Of a stretch of 64,000 bases of DNA, positions 48,780-59,095 are shown in pieces. How positions within the stretch are numbered: position 1 is the stretch's first letter; every line of letters starts with the position of its first letter. Both the position numbers and the translations under genes were made by a program. Source of the DNA: Salvator merianae. Taxonomy: Eukaryota > Chordata > Lepidosauria > Squamata > Teiidae. The DNA is taken from contig QVOM02000074.1 in the NCBI GenBank assembly GCA_003586115.2, positions 4,056,521 through 4,120,520 on the forward strand, in the 5' to 3' direction. The notes under the pieces were generated by a model. The model had not been told where the DNA came from and made no database searches. It saw nothing but the letters and a program-made list of their open reading frames with translations.

Positions 48780-48786
48780 GCTACAT
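48780..48786 (-). promoter_or_regulatory. miR-221/222 seed match 2 in CDKN1B 3' UTR
   Basis: The minus strand reads ATGTAGC within TTGGATGTAGCATT, matching the other human site. The two sites are about 70 bases apart, as in human. Confidence 0.8.
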
Positions 48787-48987
48787 CCAATGCTTTAAGA
48801 GGCAGATCTTTTAAGAGTGCCCAACTTTAGTGTTATTCAATTAAAGGTTTGTTTGTTTTTCAGTGCTTAAGAGTTCTCCATCCCAAGGAGACACAGTGAT
48901 ATGTATTCTTTCATATAAAAACTCTGAATCTTCCTTGCTTCATAAACCCAATGCCTCCAAAGAACAGGGAAATGAATGTTCTTAATT

Positions 48988-50592
48988 CTGAAAGTAAGAA
49001 ACAGAGCAGGCATAAGTCAGTGAGGACTATTAAATAGGGTATTAAAAAATCACAAGCAGCTATCAAAAACACATAGTAGAATAATAAGTCACTGGAGATG
49101 TGACTTTGGGTGTGGGGCAGAAAAGTTGTTTACAGCTAGTTTCCACCCAACCAAGCCAGTTTTTTGTTTGTTTTGTTGGTTCAACTACTAAAGCCATATT
49201 TGTCAAGTAAAACTGTCCTATAAGATTCTGGTTTTTCAGAAACGTAAGGATTCTTCCATGCCACATCCATCACTTACCTGATTTCATGCTGGCTGTAACT
49301 ACCACCAGCCAAGTTTTTATGTGTTTTCTACTGCAGTGTTGATGGTGTTTCCATTCTATGAGTGTTCCATAAGCAAAAAAGCCTCTAAGAAAATGTATTT
49401 TAATAGTGGTGATGACAGAAGATAAGAAAAATGAAAGGGAAGGGCTCTTTTGGCCCCTGCCCTACATCGGGCTCCATTCAAGACTGAAAAATATTTTTAA
49501 AATCAGAACTTGGCAAGATTACCTGCAGGTGGAGCACAGCTAGATTTGGTGCAAGGCACCTTGCTATTTTCTGGAAATGGGGGATGTAAAATGGGAGCAA
49601 AGCTTACTCTTTTTCACTTTTTAATGATCACACAGAATGTTTTTTTTTTTTTTCTGTTTCAAATAGCCAGGTAAATATTCCATAATAGTGGAACTTGCAC
49701 ATAACACAAGAGGATGGGTTTGTACTAAATACCAAGTTCTAAGTTTCTCTCTTCCCTGTGTATTTTCAAATAATATTTTGAAATAATGTTTGTCAGTTTT
49801 CTTAACACTCCTGCTCAGAAACAATGTTCCAAAGACTGTATTTCACACACATTTCTCTTTAGAAGTTCTTAATCCACATCCAGTTTTGTGTCACTTCTAC
49901 TAAGATCAGAGTTCTAAATGTACTGAACTATCAAGCTCATTTGAGTTTAATAGGGTTTACTTATTTGGGCCTTTTAAGGACAGCGGACTTCAACATATAA
50001 AGAAGGAAAAGTAGATATTTGCTTGAATAAGTGATTAGAAAATAAGAACTCGGTGTTAGTGTAGAAGTTTTTCCTTACATGTGGTTCCTTTCAAAGCAAA
50101 CAAAAATAATTCCCTACAGGTAAGAGTATGGGGACGAATGAGTTTAAAAAATGAAAATATATTTTATACACTAGCTAATTCATGTGACCAGTACAACAAT
50201 CCCATGGCAAAAGTAGGCATGGTTACTCACAAACAAGTTATCACTCTCTAGTAAACATGAATAGATTGCAAACTTTATTTGTATTATGGTCTAGTTGGGA
50301 TTGGGTTGGGGTGGAATTCTACTTTCAAATCAAGACCCAGCATCTACTTGATGTAGTGTACTTCTAAGGAAAGGCTGTTTGGATTGAGTTACAGGTGTGC
50401 TTAGGACTGCCAGATAAGACAGTAAGGTCCTGTCCTGCTTTATTTTCCTAGTCAACCCAGTTGCCCTAACCAAATCACAAAGTTTGCCAGTGGGGTTAAT
50501 TCACATGGGGGATGAGGTATTCTCAAATAAATTCTGTCTCTTTCTGCAACCTATACAGGTTTTACTGAATGCTTGCAGGAAAGGAAACCCAC
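48988..50592 (-). other. CDKN1B intron 2 (in the 3' UTR)
   Basis: The intron starts shortly after the stop codon and ends at the acceptor TTTCTTACTTTCAG before AATTAAGAAC, which matches the start of the human third exon. It is AT-rich with short poly(A)/poly(T) runs and no recognised gene. The donor position is tentative. Confidence 0.65.
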
Positions 50593-50604
50593 CTAATAAA
50601 CAAT

Positions 50605-50726
50605 TTACGTTTGACGCTGTCTCGGGCTGCATTTCATGGGCGTCTGTTCCACTGAGCTGGCATTGGGACAGTCTTCTGAAACAGCCTCTTCCGTCGTGTT
50701 GGCTCTTTTGTTTCGTGGAGAGGAAT
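50605..50726 (-). CDS. CDKN1B: CDKN1B (p27Kip1), coding part of exon 2 with stop
   Basis: The exon follows a pyrimidine-rich acceptor (CCACCACTCCTAG) and supplies the last two bases of codon 166, then residues 167-205 and a TAA stop at 50605-50607. It begins DSSPRNKRANTTEE, completing the bipartite nuclear localisation signal with NKR. It contains VEQTP at 191-195, equivalent to human Thr187, the CDK2 phosphosite recognised by SCF-Skp2 for ubiquitylation. It ends RQRQT, where the last Thr corresponds to human Thr198, a 14-3-3 and stability site. Between these lies MKCSPR, giving a new Ser-Pro that human p27 lacks (human has KKPGLR). Exon 1 plus exon 2 total 618 coding bases, or 205 residues plus stop; human p27 has 198. 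Confidence 0.96.
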
Positions 50727-51804
50727 CTAGGAGTGGTGGGGGTTCGATAAAAGGAGCATGAAAGAAACCTAATGTTAACAACCGAATCAGCTTCTGAGCT
50801 TATACTAATGAAGGGATGACAGAAAACATCAGAAGGCATTCCTTAAGTTTTTACAGCAAAGTTCACTCTCTTGGTGACCTATAAACTCTTTTTGTTGCAT
50901 CAGAACGATAACCAATGTATTTTTATAAAGCTGAGTTGGTGACAGGTGGAGCTTTAGGCCAGCTGAATTTGAAACCTTTGGCAGAAAAATCTTTCAACTT
51001 CTCTAGTTTCTTGACTGGAGGTGACAATTATTCAGCCACTTAGCCTAGTTCTCCTGGAGTTGGTTGCACTTCTCCAGAAGACACAGACTGCAAGTAAAAT
51101 TTGACCAGGGGACTTGCAGGCTTTCTGTCCCTGGAGATACACTTATTTTTGAACAGTCCAGTTTGCCAGTCATCTTTACAGTCCTCAGATCATCTTACCC
51201 TTTTTGAAATGAAAGCTACTTAAGAGACCCATGGCTTTATAGGAGACTAACCTGACGCAACTGTCTTGAGGTTTACAGACTTCAAAAAAGAAAGCTTAAT
51301 AAAAATGCCGCTGCTAATGAAATGACAGTTACCAACAGCATGCCTACTACCCTAAGCCTTTTGTAGAAAAGCCAGAACACAAATACACAGCAGATAAACA
51401 AGTGGGGTAAATATTGCTAATAGAATTAACTCAGAACCACAGAATTTCCTCTTTCTCAGGTGCCTACGGGTGTACAAACGAGCGGAGGACAAGCCTTGGA
51501 GTCGCCACTAGCTGAATGAGGAGTCATTGCAAAGCAGTAGTGGATCTCTTGATATCAAAAAACCCGTCCCCGACCATTATGCAGAAGCATCTGGCCGGCC
51601 ACTGTGCGACACGAAATGCTGCACTAGATGGACTTTGGGTCAAATCTAAGCGAGGCAGCAGGTCTTGCCTTTCAGAGGAAGGGTGCGCAGCTGCAGCTCG
51701 CTTAGAGGACCACCATCCGCTGAACAGGAGGGTCTCCCCCGTTAACGTGATCAAGAAGATCGCTTTCGGGGGGGGAGCGGGGGGAGAACGAAGAAGACCC
51801 TTAC
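50727..51804 (-). other. CDKN1B intron 1
   Basis: The intron is bounded by GTAAGG at its 5' end and CTCCTAG at its 3' end. The 5' end lies in the CpG island; the rest is AT-rich with no recognised repeat or gene. Confidence 0.9.
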
Positions 51805-52300
51805 CGTCTAAAGCGGGTCGTTTCCTCTGCCCAGTCACGCCGTGGCCCGCTAAATCCATGGGAGCTCCGGCGGCGGCCGTCTTTTGATCTGTACCCAGAG
51901 CCGCCGCGTCCTCTTCCTCCGAGATTCCCTGAGAGCATCTCTGCCCCGCCGTCGGGCAGTTGCCGTTGACGTCCAAGCCCGCTAAGGGCGGCTGCGGCTG
52001 CTGGCTGACAGCCTTGCCTAGCCTGGAGGGTCTGCTGTAAAAGTCGGGCAGGGCATCCTTGCCCACAGCCTGCCACTCGTACCTGCCTTCCAAGGGCTGG
52101 TAATTGTGGAAATCAAAGTTCCATTTCCTTCGGCTGGCCTCTTCCAGGTCCCGGTGGTGCCGCTGCAGCTCGCGGGCCAGCGCGTCGTGGTCGACGGGGC
52201 CGAAGAGGCTCCTGCAAGCCGAGGGCTTGGGGTAGTCCGCCTGCCTGGCCTCCATCCTCTCCAGAGTGGGGCTCCCATTCGAAATGCGCACGTTGGACAT
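51805..52300 (-). CDS. CDKN1B: CDKN1B (p27Kip1), coding part of exon 1
   Basis: This exon encodes residues 1-165 and the first base of codon 166 of the cyclin-dependent kinase inhibitor p27Kip1, which binds cyclin/CDK2 and cyclin/CDK4 complexes and restrains G1-S progression in the nucleus. The start MSNVRISNGSPTLERMEARQ is unmistakable. Visible parts are Ser10 (the nuclear-export phosphosite position), the cyclin-docking RSLFG at 30-34, the linker helix 38-58, the CDK-binding KWNFDF at 59-64 with LEGRYEW at 70-76, and the 3-10 helix FYSRP at 87-91. In human p27 that helix is FYYRP; Tyr88 is kept here and Tyr89 is Ser. The bipartite nuclear signal starts with RKRP at 159-162. The human Akt site Thr157 is replaced by Leu164. 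The exon ends GAC-G before GTAAGG, the same phase-1 position as in human. The protein is about seven residues longer than the human one, from extra Ala/Gln/Gly-rich sequence at 95-150. Confidence 0.97.
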
Positions 52301-52905
52301 CGCCTCCGTTGCCGCCGCAGCCTCCTTCGCGGCCCACGATGGCTGAATCGACGCCTTCCGACAACCAGCTCCGAGTCCTCCTAGATGCGATTCGCAGAGA
52401 GCGGTTCAAAGGCCGCTTTAAAACTCGACGCCAAAGGAGAAGGAAGCTTAGAAACGAAAACAACCTGAAAAAGCCCCGGAATCACCACTTCGTCCGTCCT
52501 TGCATAAGCCAGAGGCGGAAGGGGGGGGGGAAGCAGAGGGGGAAGGAGGAGGGGGGAAACACCCTGATATTCGAGGAGACTCAACTGTGTGTTGCTGCGG
52601 ATTAGGTGTACTAAAGCAGGGAGGTTAGGAGAGAGAAGGGTCGGGGGTAAGGGAATAACAGAAGCAGCCTTTAAATAAATATAATTGTTTTGTTTTGCTT
52701 AAATCCGAAGCGGGATGGATGCTGCCCGTGCAGAGCCTGCATTTACAAACTGCGCTTTTGGAAAGACTTGTCCGATGTCAAAGCTTTGCGGGTGAGGGTG
52801 GTTTTTTTTTTAAAGTTGGGGGGAAGAAAACAAGGGGGGGGGAAGCGAGCGTCTTTTCACACAGTTGCCCAATATGGCGATTGAAGGGAGGCTGACGGAG
52901 AAGAA
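52301..52905 (-). other. CDKN1B: CDKN1B 5' UTR
   Basis: The leader is about 600 bases with no sign of splicing. Its first 40 bases resemble the human CDKN1B leader, including the CCATATTGG motif at 52869-52877, a YY1-like site just downstream of the start. Further in are a polypyrimidine run (C-rich at 52832-52848 on this strand) and C/T-rich blocks near 52520-52560; the mammalian leader is also U-rich and was reported to bind HuR/PTB-type proteins. Two upstream ATGs are present, at 52742 and 52505. The 5' end is inferred from similarity to the human start, not from expression data. Confidence 0.8.
52671..52742 (-). CDS. upstream ORF in the CDKN1B leader, 23 codons
   Basis: An ATG at 52740-52742 on the minus strand opens a 23-codon frame ending in TAA, about 370 bases before the p27 start. 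The peptide starts MQALHGQHPS and has no recognised domain. A short upstream ORF in human CDKN1B is known to influence p27 translation; the length and placement here are broadly similar, but I cannot show homology of the peptides. A second upstream ATG at 52505 opens only seven codons. Real use would need ribosome profiling. Confidence 0.4.
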   Translation of the reverse strand: MQALHGQHPSRFGFKQNKTIIFI

Positions 52906-53000
52906 AATGATTGACACTGCCCGTCTATTTAAATAGAGGCGGCGCGCCATTGGCTCAGGCGCCGGGCACCGCCCCGCCACAACGCTCCTCGCTCGCGGAA
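52906..53000 (-). promoter_or_regulatory. CDKN1B: CDKN1B core promoter (TATA-like, CCAAT, GC box)
   Basis: About 25 bases upstream of the inferred start lies the palindrome CTATTTAAATAG (52925-52936), a TATA-like element. A CCAAT box (GAGCCAATGGC) follows at about 52947-52957 and a GC box (GGGGCGGTG) at about 52968-52977. Mammalian CDKN1B promoters also depend on Sp1 and CCAAT-binding factors, so this arrangement fits. The sites are read by eye and not tested. Confidence 0.65.
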
Positions 53001-53600
53001 CGAGCGCTTTTTAAAGGTGGCCTGGGAAAGATGCAGCCGCCGCCGGGCAGCCAGTGGGCTAGGTTCTCCCGGAGATTTTCAAAAGGGAATTTCCGCTGGT
53101 TTCGGGGAAAAGGGACGTAACATTTGTCAGAGGGCGCTTGGAAACGGACTTCCAGTTTCAGTATTGCTGCTTGGCCTTCCTATATATTATATTCTGTGCC
53201 AGAGGCGGGCTGACCTGAGCCCGGCCGGTATAGCTGCGTCTTCTCCGCCCCCTCGCCCCATTTTTATTTTAATCCTCGCGGTTCGCGGTACGTTACGTAA
53301 ACAGAGCAGCAGGAGTGTGTGAGGTGCTGTGAATATCTCCCGGGAGCCTCCTGAGAGAAGTGGTTGTCGTTCTGTTGCACCTTCGGCGACGTGCCGGGTG
53401 CAGGGAGATATCAGCGTCCACCTGGGCAATAGGGTTTGCAAGAATCCCAGCAAGTACCCAGGGTTGCCCTGCAGCCTCGCCGAAGAGCCCTGCGCGGGTA
53501 CCGTCTTTCCTTCTGCCCTTTCGTAACAATCAGGCTGGAGGGCGGCAGGAGTCGCCGTCGATGTCTAGTCTGGGGGAGCTAGAGTTTCTATTTTGGGGGT

Positions 53601-56600
53601 TTCCCTGATGCAGCCGTCTCTCAGCTCCTGCTTTGCGCCATAAAAACTGACAAGGGTACTGTGCTGAAGTCTCCCCTCAACTTCCCCCCTTACATTCATA
53701 CCTGCAAGCTATGTTCAATGTGCAGATTAAAGTCCGCTTTTGCTTATCCAGAATCCAAGAAGTGCAGGCGATCTCAGGAAAGCCCCGTGGGAGCAAACTG
53801 TTGTGCAGCATCTCAGAGGGCGTTCTCTGAAGGACTTCAGGAAAGGGAGAAGGCAATAGGCCCTTGGGGACTGTGCTGTCTGTACTCTACTACCTGCTGG
53901 CCTAAGGTAGCCCTGGCACTGTGTGAAATACATTACATAATGAGCAGGTTCCTGAGTGAAGCTGAAGCATCAGTCCCTACTCCAGTTTGTTGCATTTCTG
54001 CATGATTTGTGATTCTGGTCTTGTTTCCTTGCATTTAGCTCTTGCAGAGTCTGTCTCTCCATTGAGGGTGGTAGGGACATTCAGTGACAATGTCCAAGAG
54101 TCTATGCGTTTTATCTTTGCATGGATTTCTACCCTGTGTACCCTTCTTTCCATTTAGAAGATACATCCATATCAGCAATTTGCACAAAGGTACATAGAAG
54201 GCTTTTTTTGTGATTCTGTTGTTTCTTTAAAAGTAAATACTTTTGTTGGTGTTTGCAGTATTTGATGGCATACCAAAGCCTTGATCTCAGATCAGAAGCC
54301 CAAAGAAACATCTTAGGTTTGATCAGATGCCCTTGTTAAAGCAAAAGGTCCATGCAGTTATTACCCATGGGTTGCAAAAGCACATTCACCTTTCATCCAA
54401 GCTTTGTTGCAGAGATGCAAGAAGGTACTGGAGAGGAAATTGACTCTTCCCTCTCTGAGCATTTTGGCGGCATTTGGATCAGGCACCTGTCTGATGCCCT
54501 GCACTGTCAGAGCATCAGAGCAATTGGCTGCATTTGTGCCCATAAATCACGCTACATGGCCATAAAATGCCTTGGGGAATGCTCTGATGATGCAACCATA
54601 ATGGGCCAGTGTGATGGGCCTATTGCTTTAGTGGCAAGTGACTGCCGCTTTCACCAGCCTATCTTATCAGGACCACAGATGGTAGGGGATGTGAGGAAGG
54701 AAGGAAACAAACCCTTTTTCCTGTCAACCAGCCAGAAATGCCTATCAGCAAGAATTTTTACTTATTCGTATTCAGGTTTTTCTCCTTATTCCACGTTAGA
54801 GCTGCCTTGCTTTGTAGGTGTGAAGATGAGATTTCTGTCTTGATTTGACTATCAGAAGTCTGTCTTTCCATGAATCTTGGACTGGAATATTGAGCTATAG
54901 GCCTGTATTCCTGGTTTTTACCTTTGCTAATTATTCTTCTGAGAAATGGAGGCGCAAACCTACTGTGTGTTTTTCATCTGCTATACTTTTCTCTGCAGGT
55001 TTACTCCACAGTTTAGGTCAGTCTGGGATTTTTAAAAGGGTACATCATCTATGAAAGGCCTGAGAAAAGCTGCCCTGCATAAAAGCTCCTTGTTGTTGCC
55101 TACAGTTACAAACCATTGTGCTCCCACTGTCTCACCTACATCCATTCTGCACCCTTCACTGTCACATGGAAGAAAGTGTGGGTATTGTTAATGGTCATTC
55201 ATAAAGATGATCACACTTGTTACCTTGGTCGCCTATTTTGAATTTTGGTACATCTGTTCTAAGTTCAGCTTGTCTTAAGTCTGGAAGAAAACTATCCTAG
55301 CAAAGAAACTTCCTAGCAGTGGAAGGTAAGTTGATTGATACAAATCTAAGCCTCCATCCAAAAATAAGAGAAATAATGATGATGAAGTTTTGTTTGTGAG
55401 GGGAACACAGTTCCTGAGCACCAATTTGCTTGGGTCTAACCATTTTCCTGCCTCTTTCCTTTGGATAAGACTGAGTATTTTCCATCATACCTGATGCAGA
55501 GATGTGAGCAAATTATCCACCTTTCCAGGCCAGCAAATAGGTGTCAAAGTCAACCAAGCTGCTTTGGCTTAAAAAAAAGAGGAAAGAGGATTTGCAGGAT
55601 TGTTTCCGCTTGTGGTGGAGTGGAGAGAAATTGTCTCATTACATTTTGACTCTTCTCCTTGTAACAAAGGTATTTCTCATCCTGGCACAGTGAAATGTGG
55701 ACACAATTATTTACTAGTTGAGGGGGAGAAAATACAGTATTGGGGAATAGGATTTTCCATGTATAAAAATTTTGTAAGAGGACCATTTGCACTCTTCCAT
55801 TTTCAGTGAAATCATTTAATTAATTTGGCCCTTTGCTCATAAAGTATAAAAACCAGCTGTTAAATCTGTTTGTGGTACTATGGACATCCTATTTCTGTGG
55901 TTTTCCCTTCTTCTTCCTGAAACCCCACAGCCTCCAAGCCTGCCTCCCTGCTTGTCCCCCAACCTCCTCTAGCCCTAAAACCTCTATTTCATTCTTTCTC
56001 TCTCTTTTTTGTTTACTTCAAGCCTGCAGATGTATTTGGTAGAGGCCTGTCCAGATATGGTCACATGACTGGGAACTGAACTATGTTTGTATAGGTGATA
56101 TGATTACTGGCAATGGATTGCATTGGAAGGGATACATATTCTATTGGAAGGGATACAAAGAGTTAAGAAAGTTATTAATTCTGTAATGGCGCATCCACAC
56201 ACATTTGTCATGCATTGTTGTTAACAAGTGGCTGAGAAAGATGTGTGAAGCAGATCAGGGTGAAGCCAGGGACAACTGCTTGAAGAAAATACTTACGATA
56301 ACAAGTTTTTGTAAGCATACACTTGTCATGGATGTTACACTGTTTTAGGACATTTTTAATAGATAATATATGAAGTAGTTCACAACTGGCAAAAAAAAGA
56401 AAGAAAAAGAGGTATTTAAGCAAATTGTCAGTATTTAGGTGCCTTCATAATGAGGCAACACCTGATAAAACCTTAGAAAGGCCAAGAACTAGATTAGTAA
56501 TTTGCGTTTCCTCTGTGCAGAAGAGAGAGAGGGGTCAAAGGTGAAAAAGATCTCTAAGATCTGTCATGGATATTAACCATTCAAAGCTGTTTAAGAAGTG

Positions 56601-57020
56601 TCCTTAAGGCAAGTAAGATGGTCCATGAAATTCCATCCAGAGATTTTAATTGAAATCCCCCCTCCCCTTTAAAGTTAATGGAACCAGCTTTTACCGCACG
56701 GCTAGAGCTTTGAGGAATGGAAGAAAATTGACACCTTTTCTTCCTCTTGAAAATTTTCTTCTCACTCTGTGATTATTAGTCATTAAAAAAAAAAAAATCA
56801 TAAACCATAAAAGGGAAGACTTAATGTTCGACATTTTCAACTCTGTGTTCTAATTTTTGGAAGTAAAAATCTCAGTGAGCTCAGTCAACCTTATTACAAA
56901 AAAAAAAAATGCTGAGTTCAGCTAGATTTACTACAAAATCTAGAATACTCTATAGGCTTTAAACACTCTAAAACTTTTCAAACATCCCTCCTTGCCACTT
57001 ATTTTGCCCTACTGTGACAC
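53601..57020. other. no recognised gene
   Basis: Unique-looking DNA upstream of CDKN1B. A 163-codon frame at 54352-54843 has no recognised domain, no splice context and mixed composition, and is not accepted as a gene. Confidence 0.45.
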
Positions 57021-57210
57021 CAGTGGTGGCCGGCGGCTTTAAGTCCAGGTGTTCGCGCCCCACGCAAAGCGCCCCATGGCTGTTTGTGGGGCCTCGGGGC
57101 CTCTGTACTGCCTGCTGTGCCAGTACAGAGGCACGGAGGCTCCATGAACAGCCATGGTGCGCTTTGCGTGGGGCGTGAACACCTGGGCTTAAAGCCGGCA
57201 GCTGCTGCTG
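57021..57210. mobile_element. palindromic hAT MITE, copy 2 (190 bases)
   Basis: Starts CAGTGGTGGCCGGCGGCTTT, ends GCCGGCAGCTGCTGCTG. A perfect 8-base duplication TGTGACAC flanks it (57013-57020, 57211-57218). Arms pair nearly throughout, including ACAGCCATGG-type cores. Confidence 0.88.
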
Positions 57211-57218
57211 TGTGACAC

Positions 57219-57819
57219 CCACTTAAGCAGTACTTCTAGACTAAATTTTCTGACTCTTAACAGTTTAAACATTTTGTGAGTAGTAGGAATAGGGAGTTTA
57301 TATGGAAAGATTCTAGTCTAGACATTATAACTTATAACATTGCTAAAACCTTCAGATAGATGCATCTGAGAGAAACCAAATATCAGTGCTTGAGCAGAAA
57401 AAGTGGTGGGTGGAGGAATGAATGTCAGGCACTCGAAGAAGGAGAAAGTCTCTTGCCTTGGTGCTCTACTTGCCAACTGCCCAACGACTAGGAACAGCAA
57501 GCTCCCCAGATGAGCCCTGGATCTGGTTCAGCAGGCTTCTTGTAATTTGTACCAGGCCAGAGCTGCAGGTCAAAGGCTGAGTAGTATTAAATGTTCACTT
57601 TTGGTTCTTACTTAAATACATGAAAAGTATCAGATATAAAGTCTCCATGGAACTACTAATGCATGCCCCTGCCCTGGAATGCATGCCCATGCACTGTTAA
57701 CTAATCTTTCTGTCCTTTTTCAAGCAGAATGGCTTTCACTGCACCTTGACTCTCTGCATCTTGCCCTTCTTGGCTGATAAAAGCTAGCTGGCAGCATATG
57801 GCTGGGGGTTCAGGGAGTA
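57219..57819. other. no recognised feature
   Basis: Unique-looking DNA. Confidence 0.4.
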
Positions 57820-59095
57820 TCGAATGCCTCTTTGAGAGATGTGGTGGTCCTACTGGATCTTAAAGAGGCCGTGGTTTCCCCTTCTCAAGAAGTCCTCTCT
57901 GGATCCGGATAAGCTAAACAATTAACCCCAGTGACTGATCTACTTTTCTTGGGCAAGGTACTGGAGTTAATCATGGCTGCTTGGAGAAGGCTGATTATCT
58001 AGATCCATTTCAACCTGGCTTCAGGCCCAGTTATGGCACCAAACTGCCTTGGTCACCCTGGTTGATGACTCTCTCCAGGAGAAAGATAGAGGGTGTTTCA
58101 CCTTGTTGGTTCTCTTGGGTCTCCAGCAGCTTTTGATACACTGATTCTTCTGGAAAGGCTGTGCAGTTTGGGAGTTGGAGGCACCTGACTGCTACTATTT
58201 TGCTCCAGTCTCCAAGGCCAAGGCCAGACAGTGGTGGTGGAGATTCTTGCTTAATGCCCTGTGAACTCACTTGTGGGGATCCTCAGGGGTGGTTCTTATC
58301 TCCCATGCTGTTCAACATCTATATGAAGCACTGGGAGAGATCATCAGGCATTTTGGGGTGAGGTGCCATCAATACACAAATGACACCCAGCTCTGTCTCT
58401 GTGCCAACTAAATCAGGAGCGGCAGCTGAAGTACTTGACAGGTGCTTGGAGGCAATAATGGGTTAGATGGGGGGGCAATAAACTGAAATTGAATCCAGAC
58501 AAGATGGAGATGCTGTGAGTCATAGGGCCTCACGTCCATGAAGAAGGGAGGTGTCTGTTCACAACAGAGTTGTTTTGCCCTGGAAGAGATAGCTGTGTAA
58601 TCTGGGTGTGTGTGTGTGTGTAAACTGCAGCTGGTGTGGAATGCAGCAATGAAACAGTTAACTGGTGCTGCTGGCCAGATACACTTCATGCCGTTTCTAA
58701 AAGAACTACTACCAAGCATATTTCAAGGAATAAGAGCCTAAAGTGCCTGACCCTCGAGTATCTAAAGAAACACTTCCTCCCATATAGGCTTACCTGTGTC
58801 CTAAAATCTGCCAGTGAAGCTTCTTGGCTATGCCATCCCCTTCAGCAGTTAAGGGGGGGGGGCATGGGAGGCCTTTCTTGGCTATAGTCCCCAGACTATG
58901 AAATAGTCTGCCCTCCAAAGTGCATTGGGCATCCTCATTGTGTGTATTCAGACATTTGGTGAAGACACCCCTCTTTATCCTGCAGGCACTGTTATTGTTT
59001 TCGCCAATCTATTTAACATGTGTGTATATTTTATTGTGACCTGCCCTGAGATCTTTGGGTATAAGGCAGGATGGATGAATGGATGGAAAAATACC
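57820..59095 (+). mobile_element. L2 LINE copy, reverse transcriptase to 3' end
   Basis: Shifted frames read NPSDxSTFLGKVLELIMAAW-like, DPFQPGFRPSYGTKLPWSPW-like and SPMLFNIYMKHWER, followed by VRCHQYTNDTQLC, where the catalytic YADD has become YTND. The copy continues through KLKLNPDKMEML to a GACCTGCCCTGAGATCTTTG tail and GGATGGATGAATGGATGG. Broken by frameshifts; a GT run (58603-58621) lies inside. Confidence 0.75.

Larger units (their letters stand above)
47715..48987 (-). other. CDKN1B: CDKN1B exon 3, conserved 3' UTR
   Basis: Reading the minus strand gives long blocks that match the human p27 3' UTR: an AATTAAGAA start, an ATGAAGCAAGGAAGAT block, GCACTGAAAAACAA, GGCACTCTTAAA, the ATGTAGC sites, ACATCTTTAAACAGTATTT near 48100, and GAGCCAAGT with TGTAATGT near the 3' end. 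The UTR carries miR-221/222 and Pumilio sites, listed separately. Runs such as the poly(C) tract near 47862 are lineage-specific additions. Confidence 0.88.
47715..52905 (-). other. CDKN1B: CDKN1B gene, whole transcript span (three exons)
   Basis: The transcript span is inferred by joining recognisable parts. The 5' end at about 52905 matches the conserved start region of mammalian CDKN1B transcripts (a run reading TTCTTCTCCGTCAGCCTCCC on the minus strand). Exon 1 ends at 51805 before a GTAAGG donor. Exon 2 runs from 50726 to about 50593. Exon 3 runs from 48987 to about 47715, where an AATAAA signal precedes the likely cleavage site. Intron 1 is 50727-51804 and intron 2 is about 48988-50592. 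The exon 2 donor (GTGGGT at 50592) is the least certain boundary. The order and phases agree with the human gene, including a third exon that is entirely 3' UTR. The transcript ends are estimates to within tens of bases. Confidence 0.9.
51650..53600. promoter_or_regulatory. CpG island over CDKN1B promoter and exon 1
   Basis: CpG dinucleotides and GC-rich blocks are dense from the start of intron 1 through exon 1, the leader and about 700 bases upstream, and fall away near 53600. No second gene can be supported in the upstream half, although plus-strand open frames exist there as expected of GC-rich DNA. GPR19, which lies divergently upstream of CDKN1B in mammals, is not seen within the remaining 11 kb. 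Confidence 0.75.

Noticed and set aside
52113..52584. Long minus-strand frames upstream of and overlapping the p27 start
   Set aside because: They begin with TTG rather than ATG, so they are not credible upstream ORFs.
51516..52605. Plus-strand frames across CDKN1B exon 1
   Set aside because: Antisense shadows of the real coding exon and its GC-rich leader.
54352..54843. 163-codon plus-strand frame
   Set aside because: No recognised motif, no CpG island or splice context; length is within chance for this much DNA.
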